Positions 1 to 7,561 of a stretch of DNA of 39,788 nt are shown piece after piece. The DNA is from JAVBJV01 sp031546815 (GTDB taxonomy: Bacteria > Pseudomonadota > Alphaproteobacteria > Acetobacterales > Acetobacteraceae): assembly GCA_031546815.1 (NCBI GenBank), contig JAVBJV010000060.1:1-39788 (forward strand), read 5' to 3'. The notes under the pieces are model-generated. The model searched no databases. It was not told where the DNA came from and saw only the letters and a list, made by a program, of their open reading frames with translations. The position numbers were made by a program, and so were the translations under genes. Positions within the stretch are counted from its first letter, which is position 1. The number at the start of each line of letters is the position of its first letter.

Positions 1-119
1 CAAACGCGTTGTGGCGGCCGTCTGACGGCACTTGCCTGCGCGCCAGTGCTCACGGACTTATGTCCGCTCCGCGCTGGTGCTCGGAAAGCACCATCATACG
101 ACTCAACACAACACGTTTT
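1..119. repeat. palindrome-rich intergenic element with imperfect terminal inverted repeats
   Basis: The first 13 bases (CAAACGCGTTGTG) match the reverse complement of 107-119 (CACAACACGTTTT) at 11 of 13 positions. Three perfect hairpins lie between: GCCGTC-T-GACGGC at 17-29, CGGAC-TTAT-GTCCG at 53-66 and GGTGCT-CGGAA-AGCACC at 76-92. No open frame of useful length crosses the stretch on the minus strand. It lies downstream of the acyl-CoA dehydrogenase gene, so it may be a transcription-end structure or a small palindromic repeat (MITE or REP-like). The left end may be cut by the window edge. Confidence 0.4.
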
Positions 120-142
120 CAGACCGGCTTTCGCTGTACGGG

Positions 143-1309
143 TTAGTAGGATTTAGGCAGGCCTAGGACCTTTTCGGCGATGAAGCACAGGATCAGTTGT
201 GGGCTGACGGGGGCGAGGCGGGGGATCATGATTTCGCGCAGGTAGCGCTCGACGTGATATTCCTTTGCATACCCGAAGCCGCCATGCGTCATTACGGCGC
301 GCTGGCAGGCGTTGAAGCCGGCTTCGGCGGCCAGGTATTTCGCGGCATTGGCTTGCGGGCCGCAGGGCAGGTCCTGGTCGTAATGCCAGGCGGCTTGCAT
401 CACCATTAAACGGGCGGCTTCCAGTTCCATCCAGCTTTCGGCCAGCGGGTGCTGGATCGACTGGTTCTTGCCGATCGGGCGGCCGAAGACTTCGCGTTCC
501 TTGGCGTATTGCGTCGCCTTGTTCAGCGCGGCAAAGCCAAGGCCAACAGCTTCGGATGCAATCAGGATGCGTTCGGGGTTCAGGCCATGCAGCAGATATT
601 CGAACCCGCGACCTTCCTCGCCGATGCGATCCTCGACGGGGATTTCGAGGCCGTCGATGAACACCTGGTTCGAGTCCACCGCCTTGCGCCCCATCTTCTC
701 GATCTCGCGCACTTCCACGCGCGACCGGTCGAGCGTGGTGTAGAACAGCGATAACCCTTCGGTCGGTTTCTTTACCTGCTCCAGCGGGGTGGTGCGGGCG
801 ATCAGCAGCATTTTCTCGGCCACCTGCGCGGTCGAGATCCAGACCTTTTGCCCATGCACGATGTAGCGATCGCCTTGGCGTTCAGCGCGGGTTTTCAGCT
901 TGGTGGTGTCCAGCCCAGTGTTCGGCTCGGTCACCATGAAGCAGGCGCGTTCCTTGCCCTGAATCAGTGGTGGCAACATGCGCGCCTGCTGCTCTTTGGT
1001 GCCGAACACCACAACCGGTTGCAGGCCAAAAATGTTCATGTGCACGGCGGATGCACCGCTCAGCCCGGCGCCGGATTGCGAGATGGCCTGCATCATGATC
1101 GCCGCTTCGGTAATGCCGAGGCCGGCGCCGCCGAATTCTTCGGGCATGCAGATACCAAGCCACCCATCCTGCGCCAGCGCCTGATGCAGCTCTATCGGGA
1201 AGCCGCCGTTGCGGTCGTGTTCAAGCCAATAATCATCGCCGAAGCGTGCGCAGATCCGGGCCACGGCATCGCGCACGGCCCCCTGTTCCTGGCTGAGTGC
1301 GAAATCCAT
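143..1309 (-). CDS. acyl-CoA dehydrogenase family protein
   Basis: A 388-residue flavoprotein expected to catalyse FAD-dependent alpha,beta-dehydrogenation of an acyl-CoA in the cytoplasm. The three-domain ACAD layout is complete: N-terminal helical domain (about 5-120), middle beta domain with the FAD/substrate segment VTEPNTGLDTT (126-136) and the FAD-contacting VWIST (156-160), and C-terminal helical domain with FGRPIGKNQSIQHPLAE (275-291) and THGGFGYAKEYHVER (341-355). The C-terminal YEGT catalytic-Glu motif of medium-chain enzymes is absent (IPRLAPVSP instead). A Glu in NPER (E246) aligns with the catalytic-base position of isovaleryl-CoA dehydrogenase, so I infer that arrangement. The start is supported by GAGGAAA about 6 nt upstream. 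The mepA-like gene ends 21 nt upstream on the same strand, so co-transcription is possible. Substrate chain length cannot be read from the sequence. Confidence 0.93.
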   Translation of the reverse strand: MDFALSQEQGAVRDAVARICARFGDDYWLEHDRNGGFPIELHQALAQDGWLGICMPEEFGGAGLGITEAAIMMQAISQSGAGLSGASAVHMNIFGLQPVVVFGTKEQQARMLPPLIQGKERACFMVTEPNTGLDTTKLKTRAERQGDRYIVHGQKVWISTAQVAEKMLLIARTTPLEQVKKPTEGLSLFYTTLDRSRVEVREIEKMGRKAVDSNQVFIDGLEIPVEDRIGEEGRGFEYLLHGLNPERILIASEAVGLGFAALNKATQYAKEREVFGRPIGKNQSIQHPLAESWMELEAARLMVMQAAWHYDQDLPCGPQANAAKYLAAEAGFNACQRAVMTHGGFGYAKEYHVERYLREIMIPRLAPVSPQLILCFIAEKVLGLPKSY

Positions 1310-1330
1310 GACGTTTCCTCGTTTGTTTTT

Positions 1331-2173
1331 TTATGGGGCTGCCAGGATGGCATCACACGCCGCTGGCAGAACCGGGCGCGACGGGCGACGGGGACGTGGG
1401 TCGGGCGGCGCATCGAGCTGATCGAACCACCATTGCAGACTGGCATCGCAGCCATCGCCCGCGGGGATGGGGGCCTGCGCGCGGCAATCCGGCTGTCCTG
1501 CCGGGCAGCGATAGCGAATATGGAAATGCGATGCATGCCCCCACCAGGGGCGCAGACGCCGCAACCAGCTACGGTCGCCGGTGACGGTCTGGCACAGATG
1601 CCGCTTGATGGCGAAGTGCACAAAGATACGATCCGTATCGGGCATCGTCGCGGCGATCTGCAGCAGCTGCGTATGCGCGGGCTGAAACACGGCCGGGTTG
1701 ATCCCACGCTGATCGGCGCGCACCAGTGACGGCACGTCGATATTCTCGCGCGCATTCGGGGCCAGGCGCGGCTTGGGACGCATGTCGAACCAGATGTCCG
1801 CATCCAGCCCGATCTGATGGCTGGCATGGCCGCCATTCATCGGGCCGCCGCGCGCCTGGCTCAGGTCGCCGATATACATATCCGGCAGACCAGCGCGTTG
1901 CACCAAGGCACCCAGAGTCTGGATGTTGGCGATTGTGCTCGGCTGCCCCCAGAAGCGGCTGCGCGATGCACGGATTACCTGAAAGCCCGGCCCGTCGCTG
2001 GGCAGAGCCACGGCGCCCGCCATGCATCCGGCCGCAAAATCACCGATCGCGCGCGGCGGACCAGCAACCGGTGTGTGGACCGAATTCCAGTCGGCCGCAA
2101 AGCCCGGCGCGGAGAGGATGAACAGGACAGGCAGAAGAGTGCGTATAAAGGTCATGACCCGGATCATAAGCAT
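1331..2173 (-). CDS. mepA: penicillin-insensitive murein endopeptidase (MepA family, M74)
   Basis: A 280-residue exported peptidase of the LAS metallopeptidase group, which cleaves D-alanyl-meso-diaminopimelyl cross-links in periplasmic peptidoglycan. The family signature GGHASHQIGLDAD (114-126) carries the zinc ligands corresponding to E. coli H113 and D120 (here H119 and D126). The second signature WWGHASHFHIR (210-220) carries the counterpart of H211 (here H218). An N-terminal signal peptide (hydrophobic 11-22, likely cleavage after GFA at 24-26) supports periplasmic location. Three in-frame Met codons (1, 3 and 7) fit; none has a convincing ribosome-binding site. Met7 at 2153-2155 would give the most compact signal peptide. 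The gene sits between the EPS export lipoprotein and the acyl-CoA dehydrogenase, all on the minus strand. Confidence 0.93.
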   Translation of the reverse strand: MLMIRVMTFIRTLLPVLFILSAPGFAADWNSVHTPVAGPPRAIGDFAAGCMAGAVALPSDGPGFQVIRASRSRFWGQPSTIANIQTLGALVQRAGLPDMYIGDLSQARGGPMNGGHASHQIGLDADIWFDMRPKPRLAPNARENIDVPSLVRADQRGINPAVFQPAHTQLLQIAATMPDTDRIFVHFAIKRHLCQTVTGDRSWLRRLRPWWGHASHFHIRYRCPAGQPDCRAQAPIPAGDGCDASLQWWFDQLDAPPDPRPRRPSRPVLPAACDAILAAP

Positions 2174-2244
2174 ATGATCTGTGCCAGCAGAAGAGGGGCA
2201 TGGGCGGCATTTTGCCGGCGCTGCCGCTGTGCCGGTCGCGGGTC

Positions 2245-2280
2245 AGCCGATGAAGCGGAATACCGATCGGCTTCCGCTTC
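2245..2280 (-). promoter_or_regulatory. two mutually exclusive inverted repeats between export lipoprotein and mepA
   Basis: GAAGCGGAA (2252-2260) pairs perfectly with TTCCGCTTC (2272-2280). AGCCGAT (2245-2251) pairs perfectly with ATCGGCT (2266-2272). The two stems share bases, so only one can form at a time. A perfect CCGATCGG palindrome lies at 2263-2270. The position, just after the export gene stop and about 90 nt before mepA, suits an intercistronic RNA switch, a processing site or a protein site. No U-tract follows, so a simple terminator is unlikely. Confidence 0.4.
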
Positions 2281-2304
2281 CTCCGCCTGCTTTCGTCGGG
2301 GGTG

Positions 2305-2865
2305 TCAGAACCGGCGTTCAAACACGTTGATGACGTCCCCCGGCAGCACCGTGGTCGAACGCGTGGCGCGGCCCTCGTGTGCGGTGTCACCCTCTTTGCG
2401 GGTGATGGAGACCGTGTCTTCAACAGCGCGATAGGTGAAGCCACCCGCAACGGCAACAGCCGTCAGCACCGTCATGCCGGGTTGATACGGAAACTGTCCT
2501 GGGTGCGACACCTGTCCCAGTACGAAGATGGGTCGGTAATTCACCACCTCGACCGCGACCGATGGGCGTTGAAACAGATTTGCGGTGCGCATGGCTTGCA
2601 CGATTCCCGTCTGCAGTTCTTCCGGTGTGCGTCCTTCGGCGCGTACTGAACCGATGAGCGGCAAGGAGAGATACCCTGTATCAGTCACCCGGAAATCACC
2701 ACTCAATCGTGGTTCATCGAAGGTGATCAGACGCACCTGATCGCCCGCGCCGAAGCGGTAGGTGGACGATGCATTTTCAGGAATGGGTGGAAGGTTTGAT
2801 CCAGGGCTGCCGCATGCGGCGAGGTAAGTTAACAGAAGACCGACGAGGATGTTTGTTTTCTTCAT
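2305..2865 (-). CDS. polysaccharide export lipoprotein (GumB/Wza family, short form)
   Basis: A 186-residue outer-membrane export protein of the Poly_export/SLBB family, expected to form or contribute to the channel through which EPS leaves the cell. A lipoprotein signal is clear: charged MKKT, hydrophobic 6-14, lipobox LAAC with C18 as the lipidated residue. The Poly_export core follows (about 36-110, YRFGAGDQVRL and GYLSLPLIGSVRAEGRTPEE), then one SLBB-type segment (about 111-165, VLGQVSHPGQFPY) and VLPGDVINV near the end. At 186 residues it is much shorter than E. coli Wza (about 380) and closer to Xanthomonas GumB, lacking the extra SLBB and the C-terminal membrane helix. It is divergent from the Wzc-like kinase gene across a 234-nt promoter region, which fits joint control. 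Confidence 0.9.
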   Translation of the reverse strand: MKKTNILVGLLLTYLAACGSPGSNLPPIPENASSTYRFGAGDQVRLITFDEPRLSGDFRVTDTGYLSLPLIGSVRAEGRTPEELQTGIVQAMRTANLFQRPSVAVEVVNYRPIFVLGQVSHPGQFPYQPGMTVLTAVAVAGGFTYRAVEDTVSITRKEGDTAHEGRATRSTTVLPGDVINVFERRF

Positions 2866-3099
2866 GATGTGAAGCTTGCTCCTGCATGGCGTGAGGTAAA
2901 CCTACAGGCAGTGCGGCAAAATATACCAGCCTGAACGACACGCAAAGACAATCAACGCCTGGGTTTGGAGAGATGTGTGCGTTGCCGATCAACGTGCAGG
3001 TTTATTATTATTCTTGCATGCAGTTTGCGTTGACGAGGGTGTGCAAGCTGATGTTCCCTTCTGCGTAACAAGACGGCAACCGCAGTGTAAGGAACGTTC
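2866..3099. promoter_or_regulatory. divergent promoter region between export lipoprotein and Wzc-like kinase
   Basis: This 234-nt gap is the only place from which both the minus-strand export/mepA genes and the plus-strand wzc/pyruvyl transferase genes could be driven. It has an AT-rich core (3000-3015) and a small hairpin CGTTG-CCGAT-CAACG at 2980-2994. AAGGA precedes the plus-strand ATG at 3100. I see no JUMPstart/ops element and no clear sigma-70 pair. Confidence 0.45.
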
Positions 3100-5373
3100 A
3101 TGCTTAATCGAACCGGCGACCTCGACGAAGTTGGTCGAGGCGGGCAGACCAAGCGTGTATCGCCCGCCCTGTCTTCGACATTGTCGAGTTTCGAGGTCGG
3201 TGGGCTGTCTCTCGATTCACTGCTGTCGATGATCCGGCGCAGGAAGACGGTGCTTGTTCTGTGTGCATTGCTGGTGCCCGTGCTGGCATGGGTGTCGCTG
3301 CAGAACGTGACGCCGCGCTACACCGCCAAAGCGACGATGATGTTCGAGCCGCAGGATTATCGCGCCAACGAACTGCAGAGTATTTTGCGCGACGACCCGA
3401 CAAACGATGCGGTGCTTGCAAGCCAGATCGAGATCTTGCGCGGACGCGGCATTGCCGAACGTCTGGTGGACCGGCTGCATCTGGACCAGCGGGACGAGTA
3501 TAACTGGACGCTGGTGCCGCAGTCCGGCGTGATGAGTTTTCTGCATCAGATGCAGACATTCATTGCGACGAAGGCAATGAAGGTTTCGACCGACCTTGGC
3601 GAATTCATCATGCCGGCGCCGCAATGGCAGCCGGGTAATGATCTGGTGCGGCGTTCGGTGGTGAATGCGGTGCAGGACTCGATTGTCGTGCAGGTGATTC
3701 GCAGTTCACGCGTGCTTGAAATCGGCTTCGTGAGTCAGGACAGAAATCTAGCCGCGGAAGCCGCGAATCTGATCACCCAGATCTACGCGAACGACCAGCT
3801 TGAACAGAAGTTCAGCGCCGTGCGTCGCGCCAATGAATGGCTCGAGACAAGACTGGCGCAACTTCGTATCGAGGTGACCGAGGCAGATCAACGGATCGCG
3901 CGTTATCGTGCGGGTGCGGGCCTGATGCAGGGGGTCACCGGTGCGGTGACGACTGAACAGATCAGCCGATTGAATTCCGATCTGCTGAATGCCCGGAACG
4001 AACTCGCTCTTGCGGAAGCGCGCATCGGCCAGGCGCGTGGGCGCAATGCTGGTGCGACGATCACGGGCAACCAGTCGGTCACGGTACAGCAGTTGCGCAT
4101 CCAGGAAGCGCAGCTGCGTGGAGAGCTGCAGCGACTGCAGGCAAATCTCGGCCCCAATCACCCGGACGTGTTGCGTGCACGTGGTCAGTTGGGCGAGATC
4201 AGCGGTGCGCTGGGGGCTGAAATCGGGCGGAGTGTTGCTGTTGCCGACAGCGATCTGCGGGCGGCACGCCAGCGCGTTGCAACGCTGGAACAGGCGATCC
4301 GCGACACGCAGTCGCAGATCGAGAGGAATGCCGAAACCGAAATTCCGTTGAAAGCGCTGGAGCGCGAGGCGGATGTTGCGCGCAATCTGTTGCAGGCCGT
4401 GCTGGTGCGCAGCCAGCAGGTGGCGCAGCAGACCGCGATCGAGAAGCCGGATGCGCGGGTAATCTCTCCGGCATCGCCGCCATCGACTCCGTCTTTCCCG
4501 CGTTCGACGCTGATCATGATGGTGTCGGTGCTGGCCGGGTTCGTGTTCGGTTTGATGGTGATCTATCTGATGGAGCTGATCGACAGCTCGTTCAGGAACA
4601 GCGACGATATTCGCACCATGCTTGGTCTGCCATGCTTCGTGCTGGTGCCGCAGATAAAGCCAGGTCTGCTGGGGCGCATGCCGGTCGAGGAATATGCCGC
4701 ACGCAAACCGCTGTCTCCGTTTGCGGAATCGATGCGCGCCTTGCGGGCCGGGCTGTGGCTGGGGCAGTCTCCGGCCAAGGCAGTGGCGATTACCGCCGCG
4801 CGACCCGGGGAAGGGAAGACCATTACGGCCATTTCTCTGGGGCGGTCCGCTGCGATGAACGGCGAAAAGGTGATCGTGCTGGATTGCGATATCCGCCAGC
4901 CCTCTTTCGGCCGCCTGATGCGTGCGGATGCAGCACCCGGAATCATCGAGTATCTGACCGGGCGCGCGAAGATCGACGACATTATCCGCAAGGACTGGAT
5001 TACCGGGATGGATTTCATTCCAGCGGGCGAGGGGCAGATCAACTCGCTTGGGCTTTTTATGTCGGATTCGATGACAAAGCTGCTGGATGAATTGAAGAAG
5101 CGCTACGATCTTGTGCTGATGGATGCTCCGCCGGCCCTCGCCATGGCTGATGCGCGCATCATTGCCCGCATGGCCGATGCAACGCTGCTGTGTGTGCGCT
5201 GGCGCGATACGCCGCGCTCGGTGGTCAAAAGCTCGCTCGAGCTGCTGGAGGACGCACAGGTGCACATCGTGGGCGCCGCGCTGACGCGTGTTGACCCGAA
5301 AGTGCACGCCAGATCCGGGTTTGCCGATGCCGAGATGTATCACCCGCGGTATGGGGGATATTTCCGGGAATAA
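3100..5373 (+). CDS. chain-length determinant / BY-kinase (Wzc-GumC type polysaccharide co-polymerase)
   Basis: A 757-residue inner-membrane polysaccharide co-polymerase fused to a bacterial tyrosine kinase. It is expected to set EPS chain length and couple polymerisation to export with the divergent outer-membrane lipoprotein. Wzz-type domain with TM1 at about 50-67; long periplasmic coiled coil (about 240-450) with the GNVR-region motif PNHPDVLRARG (352-362); TM2 at about 470-492. The cytoplasmic kinase has Walker A ARPGEGKT (567-574), Walker A' VIVLDCDIRQPS (591-602) and Walker B LVLMDAPP (671-678). The tail carries a short tyrosine cluster (Y747, Y751, Y754), as expected for autophosphorylated BY-kinases. 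AAGGA about 8 nt before the ATG supports the start. The pyruvyl transferase follows after 80 nt. Confidence 0.93.
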   Translation: MLNRTGDLDEVGRGGQTKRVSPALSSTLSSFEVGGLSLDSLLSMIRRRKTVLVLCALLVPVLAWVSLQNVTPRYTAKATMMFEPQDYRANELQSILRDDPTNDAVLASQIEILRGRGIAERLVDRLHLDQRDEYNWTLVPQSGVMSFLHQMQTFIATKAMKVSTDLGEFIMPAPQWQPGNDLVRRSVVNAVQDSIVVQVIRSSRVLEIGFVSQDRNLAAEAANLITQIYANDQLEQKFSAVRRANEWLETRLAQLRIEVTEADQRIARYRAGAGLMQGVTGAVTTEQISRLNSDLLNARNELALAEARIGQARGRNAGATITGNQSVTVQQLRIQEAQLRGELQRLQANLGPNHPDVLRARGQLGEISGALGAEIGRSVAVADSDLRAARQRVATLEQAIRDTQSQIERNAETEIPLKALEREADVARNLLQAVLVRSQQVAQQTAIEKPDARVISPASPPSTPSFPRSTLIMMVSVLAGFVFGLMVIYLMELIDSSFRNSDDIRTMLGLPCFVLVPQIKPGLLGRMPVEEYAARKPLSPFAESMRALRAGLWLGQSPAKAVAITAARPGEGKTITAISLGRSAAMNGEKVIVLDCDIRQPSFGRLMRADAAPGIIEYLTGRAKIDDIIRKDWITGMDFIPAGEGQINSLGLFMSDSMTKLLDELKKRYDLVLMDAPPALAMADARIIARMADATLLCVRWRDTPRSVVKSSLELLEDAQVHIVGAALTRVDPKVHARSGFADAEMYHPRYGGYFRE

Positions 5374-5453
5374 CGGGGCTTACCCGTGGCTCTTATCACG
5401 TGTGATGGTGCTCCGCAGAGCGGAGAGATCTTCCTCTGAAGGGGAACTCAACG

Positions 5454-6347
5454 ATGCTTTTGTACAAGTATAAAGGTGATGTGCCGAATTTTGGCGACGA
5501 TCTGAACGATGTGCTCTGGCCAAGTCTGTTGCCGGATTTCTTCGACGATAATGGGCACACGGTCTTTCTAGGTACAGGGTCCATTCTGTACGAGAACGAG
5601 CACTTCAAGGATCATTCCAGAAAGATCGTTTGTGGGGCTGGATACGGGGGGTACACAGGCCCTCCGGTCATTGATGATACGTGGAACATCTATTTCGTGC
5701 GGGGGCCGCGGACGGCAGAAACGCTTGGCCTCGAGCGGGAATACGGAATCGGGGATTCCGGAAGCCTGGTGCGCGAGATGAAGCTGCCCAAACGGGAAAC
5801 GCGCTGGAATGTATCGTTCATCCCGCACTGGGAAAGCCTGGAGCGCGGTGCGTGGGATCGGGTGGTGACGGAAGCGGGGATTCATCTGATCGACCCGCGC
5901 AAGCCCCCGATGGACGTGATTGCCGAGATCTTGGCGAGTGGCATAACCATCTGCGAGGCCATGCACGGAGCCATCGTGTCGGATGCCTTGCGTGTGCCGT
6001 GGATTCCGGTTTTGCCGCTTGACCCGAAGAACAGGATGAAGTGGTTCGACTGGGCCGAGGCGATGGAAATACCACTGTCCCTGAACACTGTAAAACCATC
6101 GACGCCGTATGAGTGGCTGCGTGTCAGGTCTGGAGGTTACGGTGCGCGAGGGGAAATGGTGGATCGCTACAAGCGATTGATTAATGTGGCGGGACTTGGC
6201 TTTGTCGCACGTGCGGCCAGGTCGCTGAGAGAGCTGGCGGATAAGCAGCCGTATCTTTCGTCCGATGTCGTTCTGGACCGGGCCGTCTCGCGCATGCAGA
6301 CGAACATTGCCCGCATGCGCAAGGATGCCTCGACGGGGTTTCTATAG
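5454..6347 (+). CDS. polysaccharide pyruvyl transferase family protein (GumL-like)
   Basis: A 297-residue cytoplasmic enzyme expected to add pyruvate as a ketal to a sugar of the EPS repeat unit, using phosphoenolpyruvate. Family signatures are GDVPNFGDDLN (8-18), GTGSILYENEHF (40-51), FVRGPRTAETLGL (81-93), IGDSG (99-103), FIPHW (122-126) and CEAMHGAIVSDALRVPWIPV (167-186). The length matches GumL and other short members. AGGGGA about 8 nt before the ATG gives a good ribosome-binding site. The gene follows the Wzc-like kinase by 80 nt, a spacer that contains the hairpin CTCCG-CAGAG-CGGAG (5411-5425), and is probably co-transcribed with it. It overlaps the convergent glycosyltransferase gene by 6 nt. 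A pyruvylated, hence anionic, EPS is the inferred product. Confidence 0.9.
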   Translation: MLLYKYKGDVPNFGDDLNDVLWPSLLPDFFDDNGHTVFLGTGSILYENEHFKDHSRKIVCGAGYGGYTGPPVIDDTWNIYFVRGPRTAETLGLEREYGIGDSGSLVREMKLPKRETRWNVSFIPHWESLERGAWDRVVTEAGIHLIDPRKPPMDVIAEILASGITICEAMHGAIVSDALRVPWIPVLPLDPKNRMKWFDWAEAMEIPLSLNTVKPSTPYEWLRVRSGGYGARGEMVDRYKRLINVAGLGFVARAARSLRELADKQPYLSSDVVLDRAVSRMQTNIARMRKDASTGFL

Positions 6348-7271
6348 CCGGGGTGCGTAAGCACCCCGCAGATACCCGAGCGCATAGGTAGCCGAACAGC
6401 GGCGCGATATGTGGGTGTGGCTGGAGCTTGGAATTGAAAGCCAGGGGATGCGATATGAATTGCGCATCAGCATCCACAGCGCCTTGATCCTTGGCTTGAT
6501 TCTGTTGCCAAGCAGACGTGCCATGGCGGCGTCGGATATTCCCTGCCAGTGAACCCGGCTTAGAATCCATTCGGAACTCAGTCTGTGCGCCTGAATGCTG
6601 TGGCGGACGCAGATGTTGCCGTCATAGAAGATGCGGAACCCTGCCAGTTCGAGCCTGCGGACAGCGTAAGGCTCCTCGCACGAGAGAAGGTTTTTCCCAA
6701 CGCGCCCCAGCCTCTCGGGGAATCCGCCCACCTGCTGAAGCGGTGCGATCCTGACGGCCATGTTGGCGCCAAACGGTTGAACATGTGGCGGCAGGGCGGC
6801 AGAGGGAATGTAGTCGGATGTTTCTTCCTCTATGATGGTCAAGGCACCGACCCAGTGTTCCGGCCACCAGTTTGGAAAACTGGCCTCCCAATGAGGTTTG
6901 ATGCGCCCGCCAATCACGGCCACATCGTCGGGGATGTTTGCCAGACGTTCGGCCATACGTGCCGCCCAACTTTCTTCCGGGACAGCGTCGTCATCCAGAT
7001 AGGCGGCCCATGGTGTGGAAGCTGCCCTGGCGCCCGTATTGCGGGCCAGAGAGACACCAGCCTGTTCAAGGCGTATCAGCCGGGCGCCGGGAACAGCTGC
7101 GGTAATCGCAGCGATCTTCGCCGCGTTCTCTCCCGGTGTTGCGCTGTCGACGACCAGGACCTCGAAATTTTCCGGTGCGGTCTGGCGCTTTAAACCTTCA
7201 AGACAGGCCCGCAGATATTCGGGCCTGTCATGTGTGCAGATAATGGCAGAAAAGATGGGCCGTACTGCCAT
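6342..7271 (-). CDS. glycosyltransferase family 2
   Basis: A 309-residue GT-A glycosyltransferase, expected to add one sugar to the lipid-linked EPS repeat at the cytoplasmic membrane. The N-terminal fold starts with FSAIICTHDRPEYLRACLEGL (nucleotide-sugar binding) and reaches the metal-binding DDD at 93-95 (AAYLDDDAVPEE). FGANMAVR and SCEEPYAVRRLELAGFRIFY follow, with the acceptor-side acidic residues typical of GT2. No membrane helix is obvious. Its ATG overlaps the stop of the 96-residue protein (TGATG), making it the last gene of a four-gene coupled operon with the type I secretion pair. That coupling links secretion and glycosylation by context only. Donor and acceptor sugars are unknown. 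Confidence 0.88.
   Translation of the reverse strand: MAVRPIFSAIICTHDRPEYLRACLEGLKRQTAPENFEVLVVDSATPGENAAKIAAITAAVPGARLIRLEQAGVSLARNTGARAASTPWAAYLDDDAVPEESWAARMAERLANIPDDVAVIGGRIKPHWEASFPNWWPEHWVGALTIIEEETSDYIPSAALPPHVQPFGANMAVRIAPLQQVGGFPERLGRVGKNLLSCEEPYAVRRLELAGFRIFYDGNICVRHSIQAHRLSSEWILSRVHWQGISDAAMARLLGNRIKPRIKALWMLMRNSYRIPWLSIPSSSHTHISRRCSATYALGYLRGAYAPRL
6349..6368. terminator. GTAA-loop hairpin at a convergent gene junction
   Basis: CGGGGTGC-GTAA-GCACCCCG is a perfect 8-bp stem with a GNRA-type tetraloop, starting 1 nt after the pyruvyl transferase stop and lying inside the last codons of the convergent glycosyltransferase. No U-tract follows on either strand, so it is at best a partial or 3'-protective terminator for the plus-strand transcript. 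Confidence 0.45.
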
Positions 7272-7561
7272 CAGTTTTTATGCGTAAAGCTGAACGAGCT
7301 TGGAATGGCATCGCCGGTACCGGCGCCGTTCTGCTCGTGGTTTTCCGCTTTGCTCTGCGCGGCTTTGAATTTTTCCTCCACCTGCTTCATCAGCATACCA
7401 AGCGAGTTGATCATGTTCGGGATCTGCGCCAGGGGAATAACGACCAGCCCCCCCGGTTCGATCTTGTTCTCACCGATGACGCGCGAGAAGGTGAGGCGCG
7501 CAACACCGTTGACGATGATTCCTTCGCTGAGTGCGTCAGCAAATATGGTTGTCTGAGACAT
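7271..7561 (-). CDS. small conserved-looking protein coupled to type I secretion genes
   Basis: A 96-residue protein that I do not recognise with confidence. Residues 15-50 look like a beta-rich unit (IIVNGVARLTFSRVIG, GGLVVIPLAQI), followed by an amphipathic helix (about 47-70, NMINSLGMLMKQVEEKF) and a polar, probably disordered tail. The pattern of a strand pair, a motif of the VxxxP type and a final helix ending in EEKF loosely recalls DUF3467 proteins; I treat that as a weak resemblance. There is no signal peptide or membrane segment. Its ATG overlaps the HlyD stop (TAATG) and its stop overlaps the next ATG (TGATG), so it is translated as part of the secretion operon. A chaperone, adaptor or regulator of the secretion system are options, none shown. 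Confidence 0.7.
   Translation of the reverse strand: MSQTTIFADALSEGIIVNGVARLTFSRVIGENKIEPGGLVVIPLAQIPNMINSLGMLMKQVEEKFKAAQSKAENHEQNGAGTGDAIPSSFSFTHKN

Noticed and set aside
3748..5343. 531-codon antisense frame in the Wzc-like gene, and similar ones at 17235-18536 and 23573-25228
   Set aside because: All are codon-register antisense shadows of well-supported genes and show no motif or ribosome-binding site.
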